From Candidatus Megaera endosymbiont of Mesostigma viride (GTDB taxonomy: Bacteria > Pseudomonadota > Alphaproteobacteria > Rickettsiales > Rickettsiaceae): a stretch of DNA of 64,000 bases. The first letter of the stretch is position 1. Every line of letters starts with the position of its first letter. The stretch spans positions 1,364,001-1,428,000 of the forward strand of contig CP084576.1 in assembly GCA_020410825.1 (NCBI GenBank), given 5' to 3'. A program made the position numbers and the translations under genes. This document shows positions 39,662 through 49,260 of this stretch, piece after piece. A model generated the notes under the pieces. The model was not told the DNA's origin and did no database searches. It saw only the letters and a list, made by a program, of their open reading frames with translations.

Positions 39662-41485
39662 ATGTTTTTAAAAAAATTTTGGCAAAGTATAGTTAAACAC
39701 CGTTACAGTAAAAATGTTCCATATACTATTATTGCTGCAGCTGTAATATTTCTCTTAATTAACAGTTTTTTTGTTTATCTAGAATTTCAGTATAGTGAAG
39801 TCGATCCGGTAAGTGTTATTGGGTTAATGTTAATTATTCTGGTAGGATCTCTTCTTTTTGTTATTTTGCTATTAAATAATCCGGTTTCTAGTTTGTTTTC
39901 TTTTATTAAAAGAACTAGAAAAAGGGCATACAAGTTAAGAAAGAGAATAATCATTGCTTTTAGTTTTGGCGCAGCAGTACCAACCATTATCGTTGCTGTT
40001 TTTTCTACGTATTTTTTTAATTTTGGAGTGCAATCATGGTTTGACGATAAAGTTTCCAGGGTGCTAGAACAATCTATTATCGTTGGAGAATCTTATATAA
40101 ATGAGCATATAATGCAATTAAAAGAAACGGCGATTTCAATTTCCGATGATTATGACGATTTATATTATAAGCTGGTTTATAACCCTGAGTTATTCCAAGA
40201 AATTCTTACAGGACAAGCTGAAATGAGAACTCTTGATGAGGCAATAATTTTTAAGAAAGATACCAATACGATTTTAGCTCAAACAGCTTTAAGTTTTTCT
40301 TTATCTTTTTTGGCTATTCCGTCTTATGTTTTTGATAAAGCCAGTAAAGGAGAAGTGGTACAAATTTCCTCTGATCCGACTAAGCTGAGAATTTTAATAA
40401 AACTCAGGAATTACAATGATACTTATCTATTAATAGGGAGGTTAATAGATGAGAAAATAATTGATCACATTAATAGAGCAAATGGAACAGCTCAGGAATA
40501 TTTTAGGCTAAAGGGCCATATATTTGATCTACAAGTAAAATTTGCTATGATTTTTATTTTACTAGCAATAATTTTGCTTTTAGCGGCAATTATTTGGGGA
40601 AGACATTTTGCGGAACAGCTCGTAAAACCAATTAGAGAATTGGTAATTGCTGCAGAAAAAGTAAAAAACGGAGATTTGACGGCTCAAGTCCCTGAAGAAG
40701 GGTTAAAAAAAGATGAAATAAAAATATTGTCTTTAGCCTTCAACCGAATGGTTAAGCAAATAGACAGGCAGCAACGTGATTTACTTATTGCCCAGAGAGC
40801 GCTAGCATGGTCTGACGTAGCAAGAAAGGTAGCTCATGAAATCAAGAATCCATTAACGCCGATTCATCTTGGTGCAGAGATGTTGCTTAAGAAATTTAAA
40901 AACCAAGTACAAGATCAAGACTCCTTTGAAAAATATATTAATAATATTATAAAAAACTCCAACGAAATTAGAATGATAGTTTCGGAGTTTGTTAATTTTG
41001 CAAGATTACCTTCCCCTGATTTTTCCAAGCATGAAATAGTCTCAATTATTAATCAGCTAGTTGACGAAAGACGTCTTATCAATGATAAAATTTTGTATCA
41101 AGTTTTTTCGAATGTGAAATTATTTGAATTAGTATGTGACGGTACGCAATTAAATCGGGTTTTGGTTAATTTATTACAAAATGCGGAGCATGCTCTTGAA
41201 AATATTAGCTATCAACAGCGAATTACTGTTCATATTATGTTAGATGGAGATTTTATTGCTATTTCTGTTCTAGATAACGGTTTGGGTTTTTCTCCTCATG
41301 TTTTAGAAAATGCAACGAAAGCCTATTTTACGACTAAAGCAAAAGGTACAGGGCTTGGCCTTGCTATTGTTGATAAGATTGTCCAAGATCATCTTGGTAC
41401 TTTAAATATTTTTAACAGAGAAGAAGGCGGAGGATGTGTGAAGTTAACTTTTAATGCTAAAGAGTTAAGAGTTAAGTTAAAATAA
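39662..41485 (+). CDS. ntrY: Sensor histidine kinase NtrY
   Basis: This 607-residue membrane sensor kinase pairs with NtrX. Two N-terminal membrane helices (YTIIAAAVIFLLINSFFVYLEF; VIGLMLIILVGSLLFVILLL, each quoted in part) are followed by a basic stretch. A third lies near 100-125 and a fourth near 290-310. HAMP follows (AEQLVKPIRELVIAAEKV). The H-box is ARKVAHEIKNPLTPI with phospho-acceptor His392. HATPase boxes are LVNLLQNAEHAL and DNGLGF...TKAKGTGLGLAIVDKI. No separate PAS domain is obvious before the H-box. Confidence 0.92.
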   Translation: MFLKKFWQSIVKHRYSKNVPYTIIAAAVIFLLINSFFVYLEFQYSEVDPVSVIGLMLIILVGSLLFVILLLNNPVSSLFSFIKRTRKRAYKLRKRIIIAFSFGAAVPTIIVAVFSTYFFNFGVQSWFDDKVSRVLEQSIIVGESYINEHIMQLKETAISISDDYDDLYYKLVYNPELFQEILTGQAEMRTLDEAIIFKKDTNTILAQTALSFSLSFLAIPSYVFDKASKGEVVQISSDPTKLRILIKLRNYNDTYLLIGRLIDEKIIDHINRANGTAQEYFRLKGHIFDLQVKFAMIFILLAIILLLAAIIWGRHFAEQLVKPIRELVIAAEKVKNGDLTAQVPEEGLKKDEIKILSLAFNRMVKQIDRQQRDLLIAQRALAWSDVARKVAHEIKNPLTPIHLGAEMLLKKFKNQVQDQDSFEKYINNIIKNSNEIRMIVSEFVNFARLPSPDFSKHEIVSIINQLVDERRLINDKILYQVFSNVKLFELVCDGTQLNRVLVNLLQNAEHALENISYQQRITVHIMLDGDFIAISVLDNGLGFSPHVLENATKAYFTTKAKGTGLGLAIVDKIVQDHLGTLNIFNREEGGGCVKLTFNAKELRVKLK

Positions 41486-41673
41486 ACCTTTTAGACTGTT
41501 AATGTTTTAACTTTTTTGTAAAAATTAGAACAATATGTTGCATAAATGCTATTATTTATGTTGATTTATATTTTTTATAAGGATAACTTAAAGGTATTAT
41601 TTATAGTTAATTGTTTAATATTTCTAGAGTAAAGTTAAGCGAACAAAACTGTTTTTGTATTTGGGGAAGGTTT

Positions 41674-43098
41674 ATGGCATTAGATGTGCTTGTAATAGAC
41701 GACGAAATGGATATTAGGGACATAATATCTGATATTTTAAGAGACGAAGGATTTTCCAGCCGCACTGCAGCAAATAGCACCCAAGCATTTAAAGCAATTG
41801 CTGAAAAAGTACCAAATGCGGTGATACTGGATATTTGGCTACAAGGTAGCGAACTTGATGGATTAGGTATTTTGGAGATAATAAAAAAGCAATATCCTTT
41901 AATGCCGGTCATAGTCATTAGCGGTCATGGTACTATTGAGACAGCTGTAAGTGCTATAAAAATGGGAGCTTATGATTATTTGGAAAAGCCATTTACCCAT
42001 GATAAGTTAATAATATTGTTAAAAAGGGCCTGTGAATCATCAAAATTACGCAGGGAAAATATAGAGTTGCGTTCCAAAGTTATTGATAAAACAGAACTTA
42101 TAGGATCTTCTTCAGTTATTACCAAGCTCAAATCTGAGATTGAAAAAGTAGCCCCAACTTCTGGAAGAGTTATGATTCACGGAGGTGGAGGTAGTGGTAA
42201 AGAACTGGCTGCAAGGTTAATCCATAAAAAATCAAGAAAGGCAAGCGGCCCTTTTATAGTTTTTAGCCCTACTGCACTTACGGTAACTAAGATCCAACAG
42301 GAACTGTTCGGTGATGAAGAGAAACAAGAACAAGGAACTGTTTTTGATAAAAGAATTAGCGTTTTAGAGGCAGCTCACAACGGTACCTTGTATATAGATG
42401 AAGTCGGCGATTTGCCAATGGTTATACAAAATAAATTGCTGAAGTTTTTGCAGGATCAGAGTTTAATAAAAAACAACAAGGCCGTAAAATTAGATATAAG
42501 ATTTATTACCTCTTCAACTAAAGATATGCAGGAGGAAATTGCTCAAGGTAAATTTAGGCAAGACCTATATTTTAGATTGAATGTTGTTCCCCTTTATGTA
42601 ACGAATTTATCAGAAAGGAAAGAAGATATACCTCTACTAGTAAAATATTTTGTTAAGCAATTATCTAGATTTTCTGGGTTAAAAGAAAGAGAATTTTCTG
42701 ATGAAGCAATAGCGGCATTGCAAGCTTATTATTGGCCAGGTAATGTAAGGCAGCTTAGAAATGTTATTGAATGGACTTTGATAATGAATCCCCTGGCATC
42801 TGGAGTTATAGAAAGAATAAAATCCGACATGCTGCCGCAAGATATTATAAGCAATAGTGTAAATATACCTAAACCTGATAATAATTTAGATATGATGTCT
42901 ATGCCGCTGCGTGAAGCAAGGGAAGTATTTGAGAGGCAATATTTGTCTGCCCAAATGAATAGATTTAATAATAATATATCAAAAACCTCCATGTTTGTGG
43001 GCATGGAAAGATCTGCATTGCATAGAAAGCTAAAAATGTTAAGTATACATTCGGCAAGTAAAATAACAGATCAGGAAAAGGAACTTGATCTAGTTTAA
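41674..43098 (+). CDS. ntrX: Response regulator NtrX, without the sigma-54 contact loop
   Basis: This 474-residue regulator has a receiver domain at 1-120 with phospho-acceptor Asp53 (VILDIWLQG). An AAA+ domain runs from 140 to 380 with Walker A GGGGSGKE (170-177) and Walker B YIDEV. A Fis-type HTH is at the C-terminus ([24 protein letters not shown]). The GAFTGA loop that activators use to contact sigma-54 is missing: ELFG is followed by [19 protein letters not shown] 41674 has GGGGAAGG upstream. It therefore probably acts with the housekeeping sigma factor. Confidence 0.92.
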   Translation: MALDVLVIDDEMDIRDIISDILRDEGFSSRTAANSTQAFKAIAEKVPNAVILDIWLQGSELDGLGILEIIKKQYPLMPVIVISGHGTIETAVSAIKMGAYDYLEKPFTHDKLIILLKRACESSKLRRENIELRSKVIDKTELIGSSSVITKLKSEIEKVAPTSGRVMIHGGGGSGKELAARLIHKKSRKASGPFIVFSPTALTVTKIQQELFGDEEKQEQGTVFDKRISVLEAAHNGTLYIDEVGDLPMVIQNKLLKFLQDQSLIKNNKAVKLDIRFITSSTKDMQEEIAQGKFRQDLYFRLNVVPLYVTNLSERKEDIPLLVKYFVKQLSRFSGLKEREFSDEAIAALQAYYWPGNVRQLRNVIEWTLIMNPLASGVIERIKSDMLPQDIISNSVNIPKPDNNLDMMSMPLREAREVFERQYLSAQMNRFNNNISKTSMFVGMERSALHRKLKMLSIHSASKITDQEKELDLV

Positions 43099-43128
43099 TT
43101 ATTGACTTACAAATTATATTGGCCTTTT

Positions 43129-44871
43129 ATGAAAAAATTATTTTTTCTTCCTTTGTTATGTCTGGTGCTAGCGTGCAGCGATGAGAACACTCAAAATAAG
43201 GGACAGTTGTCACAAGTTGAGAACGATAAAATAAGAGAATATATTTATTTGCGATCTCAGAAAAAGCAAATTATTGATATAAAAAATACGTTTGGAAATA
43301 ACTTAAAAGGGATAAAATTAACAGGAGTTAATCTCGCCGGGGCGGATTTATCCGGCATTGATTTTTCAGGAGCAGAAATAGCCAGAGTTGACTTTTCTGG
43401 ATGCAATTTGAATGGCGTTAATTTTCAAGGAGCAACAATTCAAGAAAGTGATTTTTCAGGAGTAGTATTCAGTAATTTTACAGCTGCGGAGGCTGATTTT
43501 CAGGCATCTGTATTCAATAAATCACAGTTTATAGATTCAGACTTTTCATATTGCAATTTCGAAGAGGCAGAATTTACTGGGACTAAAATTCAAAATTCAA
43601 AGTTTGATAAGGCTAATTTATCAAAAGTCACTATTCAAGATGCTATAATTGAGAATTCTAATTTTCAAAAAGCTAATTTAATATCTTCTATATTTGTTAA
43701 TGTTAATATCAAAAATTCCGCTTTTTTTGGCGTGGATATGAGGAAGGCAAAATTAACAAGTGTAACATCGCAAAATTGTAGCTTTGAATCCTCAGATTTA
43801 AGTGAAATTGAATCTATAGATGGTATTTTTACGGAAGCGGATTTTAGCCAAATTATCTTGGATGATTCTAAATTTACTGGAAGCACAAAGTTTGCCTCTT
43901 CTTTATTTCCTTATGCTTCATTTAAGCGCGTGCGATTTGATAAAATATTGATTAGTAATTGTAATATGAAAGACACGGTATTTACAGGATTAGTTATGAA
44001 ATCGAGCAGAATCCAGGATACATATCTAGATAATTCAAAATTTATTGGAGCTGATATTTTTAATTCTTATATGGATAATGTATCCATCACGAATGGTGAT
44101 TGGGAAAAGGCTTCTTTAAAAGATTTTAAAATTTCTAATTCTAATTTGAGTAATCTTCATTCTTCAAATAATACCTTGAGCAAGGGAGAATTTATTAAAG
44201 TTAACTTATCTGATTCTTTGTTTGAAAATTATAGCGTAGAAGATTCTTCTTTTAAAAACTCAGATTTAAGTAAGGCAATTTTCTTAAAATCAGAAATCAA
44301 AAGAACAGATTTTACAGCAAGTGTTCTTAACAAAATAGCTATAATAAATTCCAATCTCGAGGAAGTAGTGTTTAATAATTCTCCAATTAGCAATTCCCAG
44401 ATTAGAGAGGTAACTAATATCGCATCGGTTATAATTAATTCACCTGTGTCACGTACTATTTTACTTAATAATAAAGGGTTAGCTAATATGGTGATCCTAA
44501 ATTCTTATAATTCAATGGGTGAATTAATGGCTAGCCGGGATTTATCAAATTTGAACATGGCTTACATAGATTTTTCAGGCCTTGAAGTAAAGCAAATAAA
44601 TTTTAACGGTTCTCTTCTGAACGGGGCAAAACTGGTAGATTCTAAGTTCATAAGTTGTGTGTTTAAGGATGTGGATTTTAGCAATGCAGATTTTTCTGGG
44701 GCGGATTTTTCTGGATCAGAAATTACTGATGCTAATTTAAAGAAAACGACTGTAAACGAAACAAATTTAAGCTCAACTAAATTAAATAATCTGGATTTTA
44801 GGAGAGCTTTTGTTACAAATGTTAATATTAAAAATGCTGAATTAGTATCTGTATCTGGTCTTGGTAATTAA
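43129..44871 (+). CDS. Pentapeptide-repeat lipoprotein
   Basis: From ATG 43129 the 580-residue protein has a lipoprotein signal peptide with lipobox LVLA-Cys16. Ser-Asp follows the Cys, so inner-membrane retention is possible. After a short linker, residues of about 60-570 are nearly continuous pentapeptide repeats of the A(D/N)LxX type (for example LAGADLSGIDFSGAEIARVD, ANFSGADFSG-like blocks). These would fold as a right-handed beta-helix. It starts 30 bp after ntrX and may be in that operon. The function is unknown. Such a long periplasmic pentapeptide rod is unusual. Confidence 0.8.
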   Translation: MKKLFFLPLLCLVLACSDENTQNKGQLSQVENDKIREYIYLRSQKKQIIDIKNTFGNNLKGIKLTGVNLAGADLSGIDFSGAEIARVDFSGCNLNGVNFQGATIQESDFSGVVFSNFTAAEADFQASVFNKSQFIDSDFSYCNFEEAEFTGTKIQNSKFDKANLSKVTIQDAIIENSNFQKANLISSIFVNVNIKNSAFFGVDMRKAKLTSVTSQNCSFESSDLSEIESIDGIFTEADFSQIILDDSKFTGSTKFASSLFPYASFKRVRFDKILISNCNMKDTVFTGLVMKSSRIQDTYLDNSKFIGADIFNSYMDNVSITNGDWEKASLKDFKISNSNLSNLHSSNNTLSKGEFIKVNLSDSLFENYSVEDSSFKNSDLSKAIFLKSEIKRTDFTASVLNKIAIINSNLEEVVFNNSPISNSQIREVTNIASVIINSPVSRTILLNNKGLANMVILNSYNSMGELMASRDLSNLNMAYIDFSGLEVKQINFNGSLLNGAKLVDSKFISCVFKDVDFSNADFSGADFSGSEITDANLKKTTVNETNLSSTKLNNLDFRRAFVTNVNIKNAELVSVSGLGN

Positions 44872-44902
44872 GGAGATACTAAAATAGTAATCAAAAATTA
44901 AA

Positions 44903-45334
44903 ATGCAAAATTTGCCTAGCCTTATTGTAGGTATTGGTACAGATATAGTCCAGATACCCAGAATAGAAAAGTTGTATGCAAAATTCGGAGAGCAGTTTTT
45001 GCTTAGAAATTATCATGAACTTGAAATAAAAGATTTCTGGAAGTTAACCAAGGAAAAACACTGCTTGTTTTTGGCCAAGAGATTTGCTGCTAAAGAAGCT
45101 ATATCAAAAGCTTTTGGGTTAGGTATTGGAGCTAAAATGAGCTTTAAAGAAATAGCAATATTTAATGATTTGAGGGGAGCCCCAAGTGCAAAAATTTTTA
45201 ATAAAACAGCTAGTTATCTAGATAATTACTCTATTTATATTTCTCTCTCAGATGACTATCCGGTTGCTATTGCTTTTGCTCTTGTTACTAAGATAGGTAG
45301 TCCGCATGAATTATCGCCTTTCGGAAAATTTTAA
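44903..45334 (+). CDS. acpS: Holo-[acyl-carrier-protein] synthase
   Basis: This enzyme transfers 4'-phosphopantetheine from CoA to ACP. The 143-residue protein has both AcpS motifs: IVGIGTDIVQIPRIE with the Mg-binding Asp, and FAAKEAISKAFGLGIG with the Glu and Lys. The third element (ISLSDDYPVAIAFALV) matches the family's SISH/SDxxxA ending with Asp in place of His. It starts 31 bp after the pentapeptide gene and is the last protein gene before tRNA-Ser. Confidence 0.9.
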   Translation: MQNLPSLIVGIGTDIVQIPRIEKLYAKFGEQFLLRNYHELEIKDFWKLTKEKHCLFLAKRFAAKEAISKAFGLGIGAKMSFKEIAIFNDLRGAPSAKIFNKTASYLDNYSIYISLSDDYPVAIAFALVTKIGSPHELSPFGKF

Positions 45335-45437
45335 TATTGTATAGTTTTACTTGGATATAGGTTTTATAATATTTTGCTCTATTTAATAAAATAAAGCTGG
45401 AAAAGTAAAAAATTCAGTGTTATACCTAGCATGTCAT

Positions 45438-45530
45438 GGAGAGATGGCCGAGTGGCCGAAGGCGCTCCCCTGCTAAGGGAGTATAGGGATCATATCTCTA
45501 TCGAGGGTTCGAATCCCTCTCTCTCCGCCA
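45438..45530 (+). tRNA. tRNA-Ser (GCT)
   Basis: This is a 93-base class II tRNA with encoded CCA. The acceptor GGAGAGA pairs with TCTCTCC, the anticodon arm is CTCCC-CTGCTAA-GGGAG with GCT, and there is a long variable arm (TATAGGGATCATATCTCTATC region). The T arm is GAGGG-TTCGAAT-CCCTC. Confidence 0.96.
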
Positions 45531-45940
45531 TGTGCTACAATTATTGACTTTCCAAATTCTGAGAACGAGAAAGCTAATGTATAATATAGCTTACGACCTT
45601 TTAGCTTGAGGTTCGCAAATATAAATTAAGTAATTCTTTTTTCGTTTACTATAGAAATTTTCAAGATTCCATAAGCTTTAGAGTTAATATATAAGCTTTT
45701 TAGAAATTTATCCTCTACTCTGTTGTAACTTTTGACTAAATTACTTAATTCATAACTCCAACTGTGGTTAAGAAAGTAGATGAATAGCTGAGGATATTAA
45801 GGTATTCTGAAATTTTTCAAGAAAAAAGATTACCCTAATGAGTATAGATTACGATAGTTTATTCTGTTTTGTCGATGATTGTTATAAAGGATTTGAGCCA
45901 TGGTATAACAAATCTCTACTTACCTGTGACACAAAGAAAC
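45531..45940 (+). pseudogene. Mixed IS debris between tRNA-Ser and the IS3 element
   Basis: There is no intact gene here. About 45745-45780 matches, in reverse orientation, the sequence just after the IS5 remnant near 60075-60120. From 45838 a short frame, MSIDYDSLFCFVDDCYKGFE, is the N-terminus of an IS982-type transposase, related to the broken copy at 4323. It is cut off at 45941 where the IS3 end TGATCCTG begins. Confidence 0.55.
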
Positions 45941-45969
45941 TGATCCTGAGAAAACTGGACAGTTTAGGA

Positions 45970-46165
45970 TTAGGCAGCAACAGCCAAACTTTCATATAAT
46001 AAAGGTATATTATAGTTAATAGCAGAATGGCGCCTTTTTCTGTTATAATACGCTTCTATATAATAAGCAATAGAAGAGCTAACTTCATTTTGAGAACGAT
46101 AGTTCTCTCCGTGTACCAATTCTACCTTTAAAGTATGGAAAAAAGATTCCATAGCAGCATTATCG
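45970..46165 (-). pseudogene. IS3-family transposase OrfB, C-terminal part
   Basis: This has 65 codons, DNAAMESFFHTLKVELVHG to YNIPLLYESLAVAA. They include the third catalytic residue (Glu of AAMESFF) and the IS3 ending (NRKRRHSAINY). It is in frame with the recombinase gene of the inserted element and so appears as a false C-terminal extension of the recombinase. Confidence 0.9.
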
Positions 46166-47700
46166 TTACCCCCTGAACGCAATTGACACATTTTAAGATC
46201 TAACGGAATAATATGTTTTACATTTATTACATCATGCATAGTATCAACCTCTACCTCTTCAATTAAAAACTTCACTATGCTCCTTTTCTCTTCAAAAGTA
46301 TGTGAATCTAAATTTTTACTTATTTTACTGGAAAAATCATCTAAATTGCGAATTACAGTTAATAGCTTTTTTGATTCTTCTTCTTGATTATTTAGGTAAT
46401 TAATCTCGTTATTAAGTTGCTCCATTTTTGCACGAACGCCTTTTAATTTAGCTTCTACTTCCTCTAGCTTAATTCGTTCTCTTTTATAGCGATTAATTTC
46501 ATTGCTTTTTTCAGTAATAATAGCTTCATAATCAGTTTCATAAGTCTTTAAGCGTCGCTGATATTCATCTAAAATAGTTTCAGGAGTTAATAAAAGATTT
46601 TTTACCGACTTCCATACTAAATCATCCAGCACTTCAGTTCTAACAGGGTGTCCAGTACAAACTCTACCCTCTGGCCAACGGTGGCCATCCTGTCCCATGC
46701 AACGATAATATAATCTTTTATATTTACTATTAGATGCCGGCTTTCCATAAATAGAATAACTACATGTTTTACAGCGTAATAATCCACTTAATAAATAATT
46801 GTGTTTTTTATTTGTTGTGCGAGGAGCAAATTTTATATTATCTTTTAATTTTTGTTGGGCAAAGTCAAATATTTTTTCTTCAATTATTACTGGCACAGGT
46901 ATGTAAATCCAATCCTCTTTTGGTCTGTCTCTTGTACTGGAAAGCTCGCTGCGCAAAGAATTTTTGCTGCTTAATGCCAGCTTGGTTTTTTTGATTCTTT
47001 TAACTCTAGTTGTCTTTCTAAATGCTGCTGATCCCTTATACGCAGGGTTACGTAACATACCCCATATTACTGACCTTTCCCAAAATGTTTTACCACTACG
47101 AGTAAGATAAGACTTGTTTGTAAAATGTTTTGCAATTTCTCCTATGCTAAAATTTTTGTTACAATAAAGCAAAAACGCCTCCTTAACTATTGGAGCTTCC
47201 TCAGGATGAATAAGATAGTTAGCATCTTTGCTCTCCGTAGCTTTTTGATAATAGTAACCATAAGGTGCTCCACCCAACACATTTACTTTGCCACTTCTAG
47301 CAGCATAAAGCTTACCACGTCTAGATCTTTCCATGATTTTTTCTCGCTCATATTCTGCCACTACACCTTGAATTTGTAGTAGCATTTGATCTTCAGGTGT
47401 ATCGCCAATTTGTCTATTAACAAAAGCACAGGTTACACCTAATCGTCTCATTTCCTCAATAAGCAGGACTTGATGGGCACTTTTCCTTGATAATCTGTCA
47501 GGGCTTAATATATATACTTTTGTTACTTCTCCTGCTAGTGCCTTATCTCTAAGACGATCTAAACCTGGACGCTCTAATGAAGCTCCACTAACCCCATCAT
47601 CAATAAAATGTAAATCTGGATCAATTTTTTCTTCTAAAGAATTTGTATACTCTACAATACTTGTATCTTGATATTGTCTTTAGTTAATAACTATAAGATA

Positions 47701-47866
47701 CTTAAGGGCACTTAAGTAGAAGGCTAAATATACTGTTGCAAGACTTAGGACTATGATCCTGTTAGCGAGATAAGTAACTAGCCTTCACATATTCATTAAA
47801 GATCGAACGGTATCTTAGGCCTTGAAGTTAAGCAATGAGCCTGTATTGACAAGGTTGATCTTTGAG
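47701..47866 (+). ncRNA. Bridge RNA of the IS110 element
   Basis: The structure is a 5' hairpin (CTTAAG at 47701-47706 with 47711-47716), then two loop domains. The target-binding loop is closed by GAAGGCTA (47719-47726) and TAGCCTTC (47779-47786). Left guide ATACT (47730-47734) equals the left target, and right guide TAGCGAG (47763-47769) is complementary to CTCGCTA (48892-48898). The donor-binding loop is closed by AAAGATC (47798-47804) and GATCTTT (47857-47863). Left guide ACGGTATCT (47807-47815) equals the element's right end (48885-48893), and right guide ACAAG (47849-47853) is complementary to CTTGT (47660-47664). Inner hairpins are AGGA/TCCT and AGGC/GCCT. Confidence 0.85.
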
Positions 47867-47900
47867 TATTCTATTTATTATTAATATAATATGGTGTTTT

Positions 47901-48854
47901 ATGACTAATGTAATTTTAGGTATAGATATTTCAAAACTAACATTTGATGTTACTCTATTAATTGATAACAAAGTAAAAAATAGAAAATTTGACAATAATA
48001 AAAAAGGGTTTGATACACTAATCCAGTGGCTTAAAACTAAAGGGGTTGATACTGGTTATGCCTGCATGGAAGCAACTGGCTCTTATGGATTAAAGTTAGC
48101 TCGATATCTTTATGAAAATAATTTCAAGGTTAGTGTGGTAAATCCAGTTCGTATAAAAGGCTTTGCTCAAAGTAAACTTTGCAGGGTTAAAACGGACAAA
48201 GCCGATAGTGATTTAATAGCTCATTTTTGTCAAACAATGAAACCAGATCTTTGGAAACCAACATCCTTACATATACAAGAATTGCAACAGTTGGTAAACC
48301 GCTTAGATGCTTTAATTTCTATCAAAAATCAAGAAACTAATAGGCTAGAAGGACTATCTGATTTGGTTGCAACTAATATAAAAGATCATATTATTTTTTT
48401 GAATAAGCAAATTAAGGAGGTTGAACAACTTATTGCTAATCATATAAAAACACACCAAGACTTATCTGAAAAAAGTACACTACTTGCTTCTATTCCTGGC
48501 GTAGGAGAAAAAACAATATCTCAGGTACTGACCTTCTTATCTAACATTGATAATTTTAATTCTTCAAAACAAGTAATAGCATTTCTTGGACTTAATCCAA
48601 AACAACGCCAATCTGGAACTTCTGTACGTGGGACCAGTAGAATATCCAAAACAGGCAATGCGGAATTACGTAAAGCTTTTTATATGCCTGCTATAGTTTC
48701 CCTTAAATACAATCCGGTTATTAAAGGTTTTGTTAAACGTCTAAGTATTACAGGAAAACCAAAGATGGTTATAGTTATAGCTGCGATGCGCAAGTTGATT
48801 CATATTATTTATGGGGTACTAAAAAACAAAACTTTATTTAATGAAAAAAATTAA
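47901..48854 (+). CDS. IS110-family DEDD recombinase
   Basis: This 317-residue RNA-guided recombinase has the N-terminal RuvC-like DEDD domain: ILGIDISKLTFDV (Asp), ACMEATGSYGLKLA (Glu), and VKTDKADSDLIAHF (two Asp). A coiled linker follows at about 130-190. The C-terminal Transposase_20 domain is LLASIPGVGEKTISQVLTFL to FLGLNPKQRQSGTSVRGTSRISK, with the catalytic-serine region in SGTSVRG. I chose ATG 47901 (MTNVILGID). An upstream in-frame start at 47862 would lie inside the bridge-RNA stem. The gene is intact and the element could still be active. Confidence 0.92.
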   Translation: MTNVILGIDISKLTFDVTLLIDNKVKNRKFDNNKKGFDTLIQWLKTKGVDTGYACMEATGSYGLKLARYLYENNFKVSVVNPVRIKGFAQSKLCRVKTDKADSDLIAHFCQTMKPDLWKPTSLHIQELQQLVNRLDALISIKNQETNRLEGLSDLVATNIKDHIIFLNKQIKEVEQLIANHIKTHQDLSEKSTLLASIPGVGEKTISQVLTFLSNIDNFNSSKQVIAFLGLNPKQRQSGTSVRGTSRISKTGNAELRKAFYMPAIVSLKYNPVIKGFVKRLSITGKPKMVIVIAAMRKLIHIIYGVLKNKTLFNEKN

Positions 48855-48998
48855 AGTTGTGTAAAAAAAGTATTGACTATTAAGACGGTATCTCGCTATT
48901 TGAGAATTAATAGTTTTTTCTTGAGCTTGCTTTTCACTTGAGACCCTAGCGTACAATCCTATTTTTAAAAGTTTTAAATTTAATGTCATCTTTTTGCT

Positions 48999-49260
48999 CT
49001 AGCTTAATTCTTTCAGTTGATAGGATAATTTCATATGCTGATTGCAGTCGTTGTTCTCGTCCAAAGATATAGACACTTTGGGTACTAACCTTCCATTTTG
49101 ACTTTTCCCTTTTACCTTGCATACCCCATTTTCCTTTAATATATCAAGCTTTGAGGAAATTCCCCAACGATATACAGCAAACCTACGACCATCACTATAA
49201 ATTGGATGATCATTCAAGGAAATAATACGACTTATGGAAAATGTGTCAATTGCGTTCAGG
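48999..49260 (-). CDS. Possible small ORF ahead of the recombinase
   Basis: Between the right terminal repeat and the recombinase ATG an 85-codon frame stays open (RFAVYRWGISSKLDILKENG to SYQLKELS). It is in frame with the interrupted IS3 orfB, so it may be just readthrough. A TTG inside it (followed by NDHPIYSDGRR) could serve as start. The family is not recognised. Its stop is 10 bp before the recombinase start, which suggests it belongs to the element. Confidence 0.35.

Larger units (their letters stand above)
47662..48893 (+). mobile_element. IS110-family element inserted in the serine recombinase
   Basis: The element spans 1232 bp including one copy of a CT core. The left junction is ACAATA-CT-TGTATC (core 47660-47661). 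The right junction is ACGGTAT-CT-CGCTATTT (core 48892-48893). Removing it gives ACAATA-CT-CGCTATTT and restores the recombinase reading frame (NSQIA-SIVEY). It has no terminal inverted repeats, as expected for IS110. It carries a noncoding left end that folds as a bridge RNA and one DEDD recombinase gene. Confidence 0.9.
46166..48989 (-). pseudogene. Large serine recombinase, split by IS110
   Basis: The N-terminal 32 codons lie at 48894-48989 and include the catalytic serine motif LYARVSSEKQAQEKTINSQI. The rest runs from 47661 to 46166: SIVEYTNSLEEK, FIDDGVSGASLERPGLDRL, LSPDRLSRKSAHQVLL, LQIQGVVAEYEREKI. Then come the recombinase domain, a zinc ribbon (LLRCKTCSYSIYGKP to CMG...CTGHPV), and a coiled coil with about 530 codons in all. 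Precise loss of IS110 would restore the frame. The ORF has no stop inside its element: it reads through the terminal repeat (MCQLRSGG) into the target. Confidence 0.85.

Noticed and set aside
45970..47451. A single open frame that looks like a natural fusion of a serine recombinase with an IS3 transposase domain
   Set aside because: The junction falls exactly at the 29-bp terminal repeat, and the missing N-terminal part of the transposase is on the other side of the element. It is an insertion artefact, not a fusion gene.
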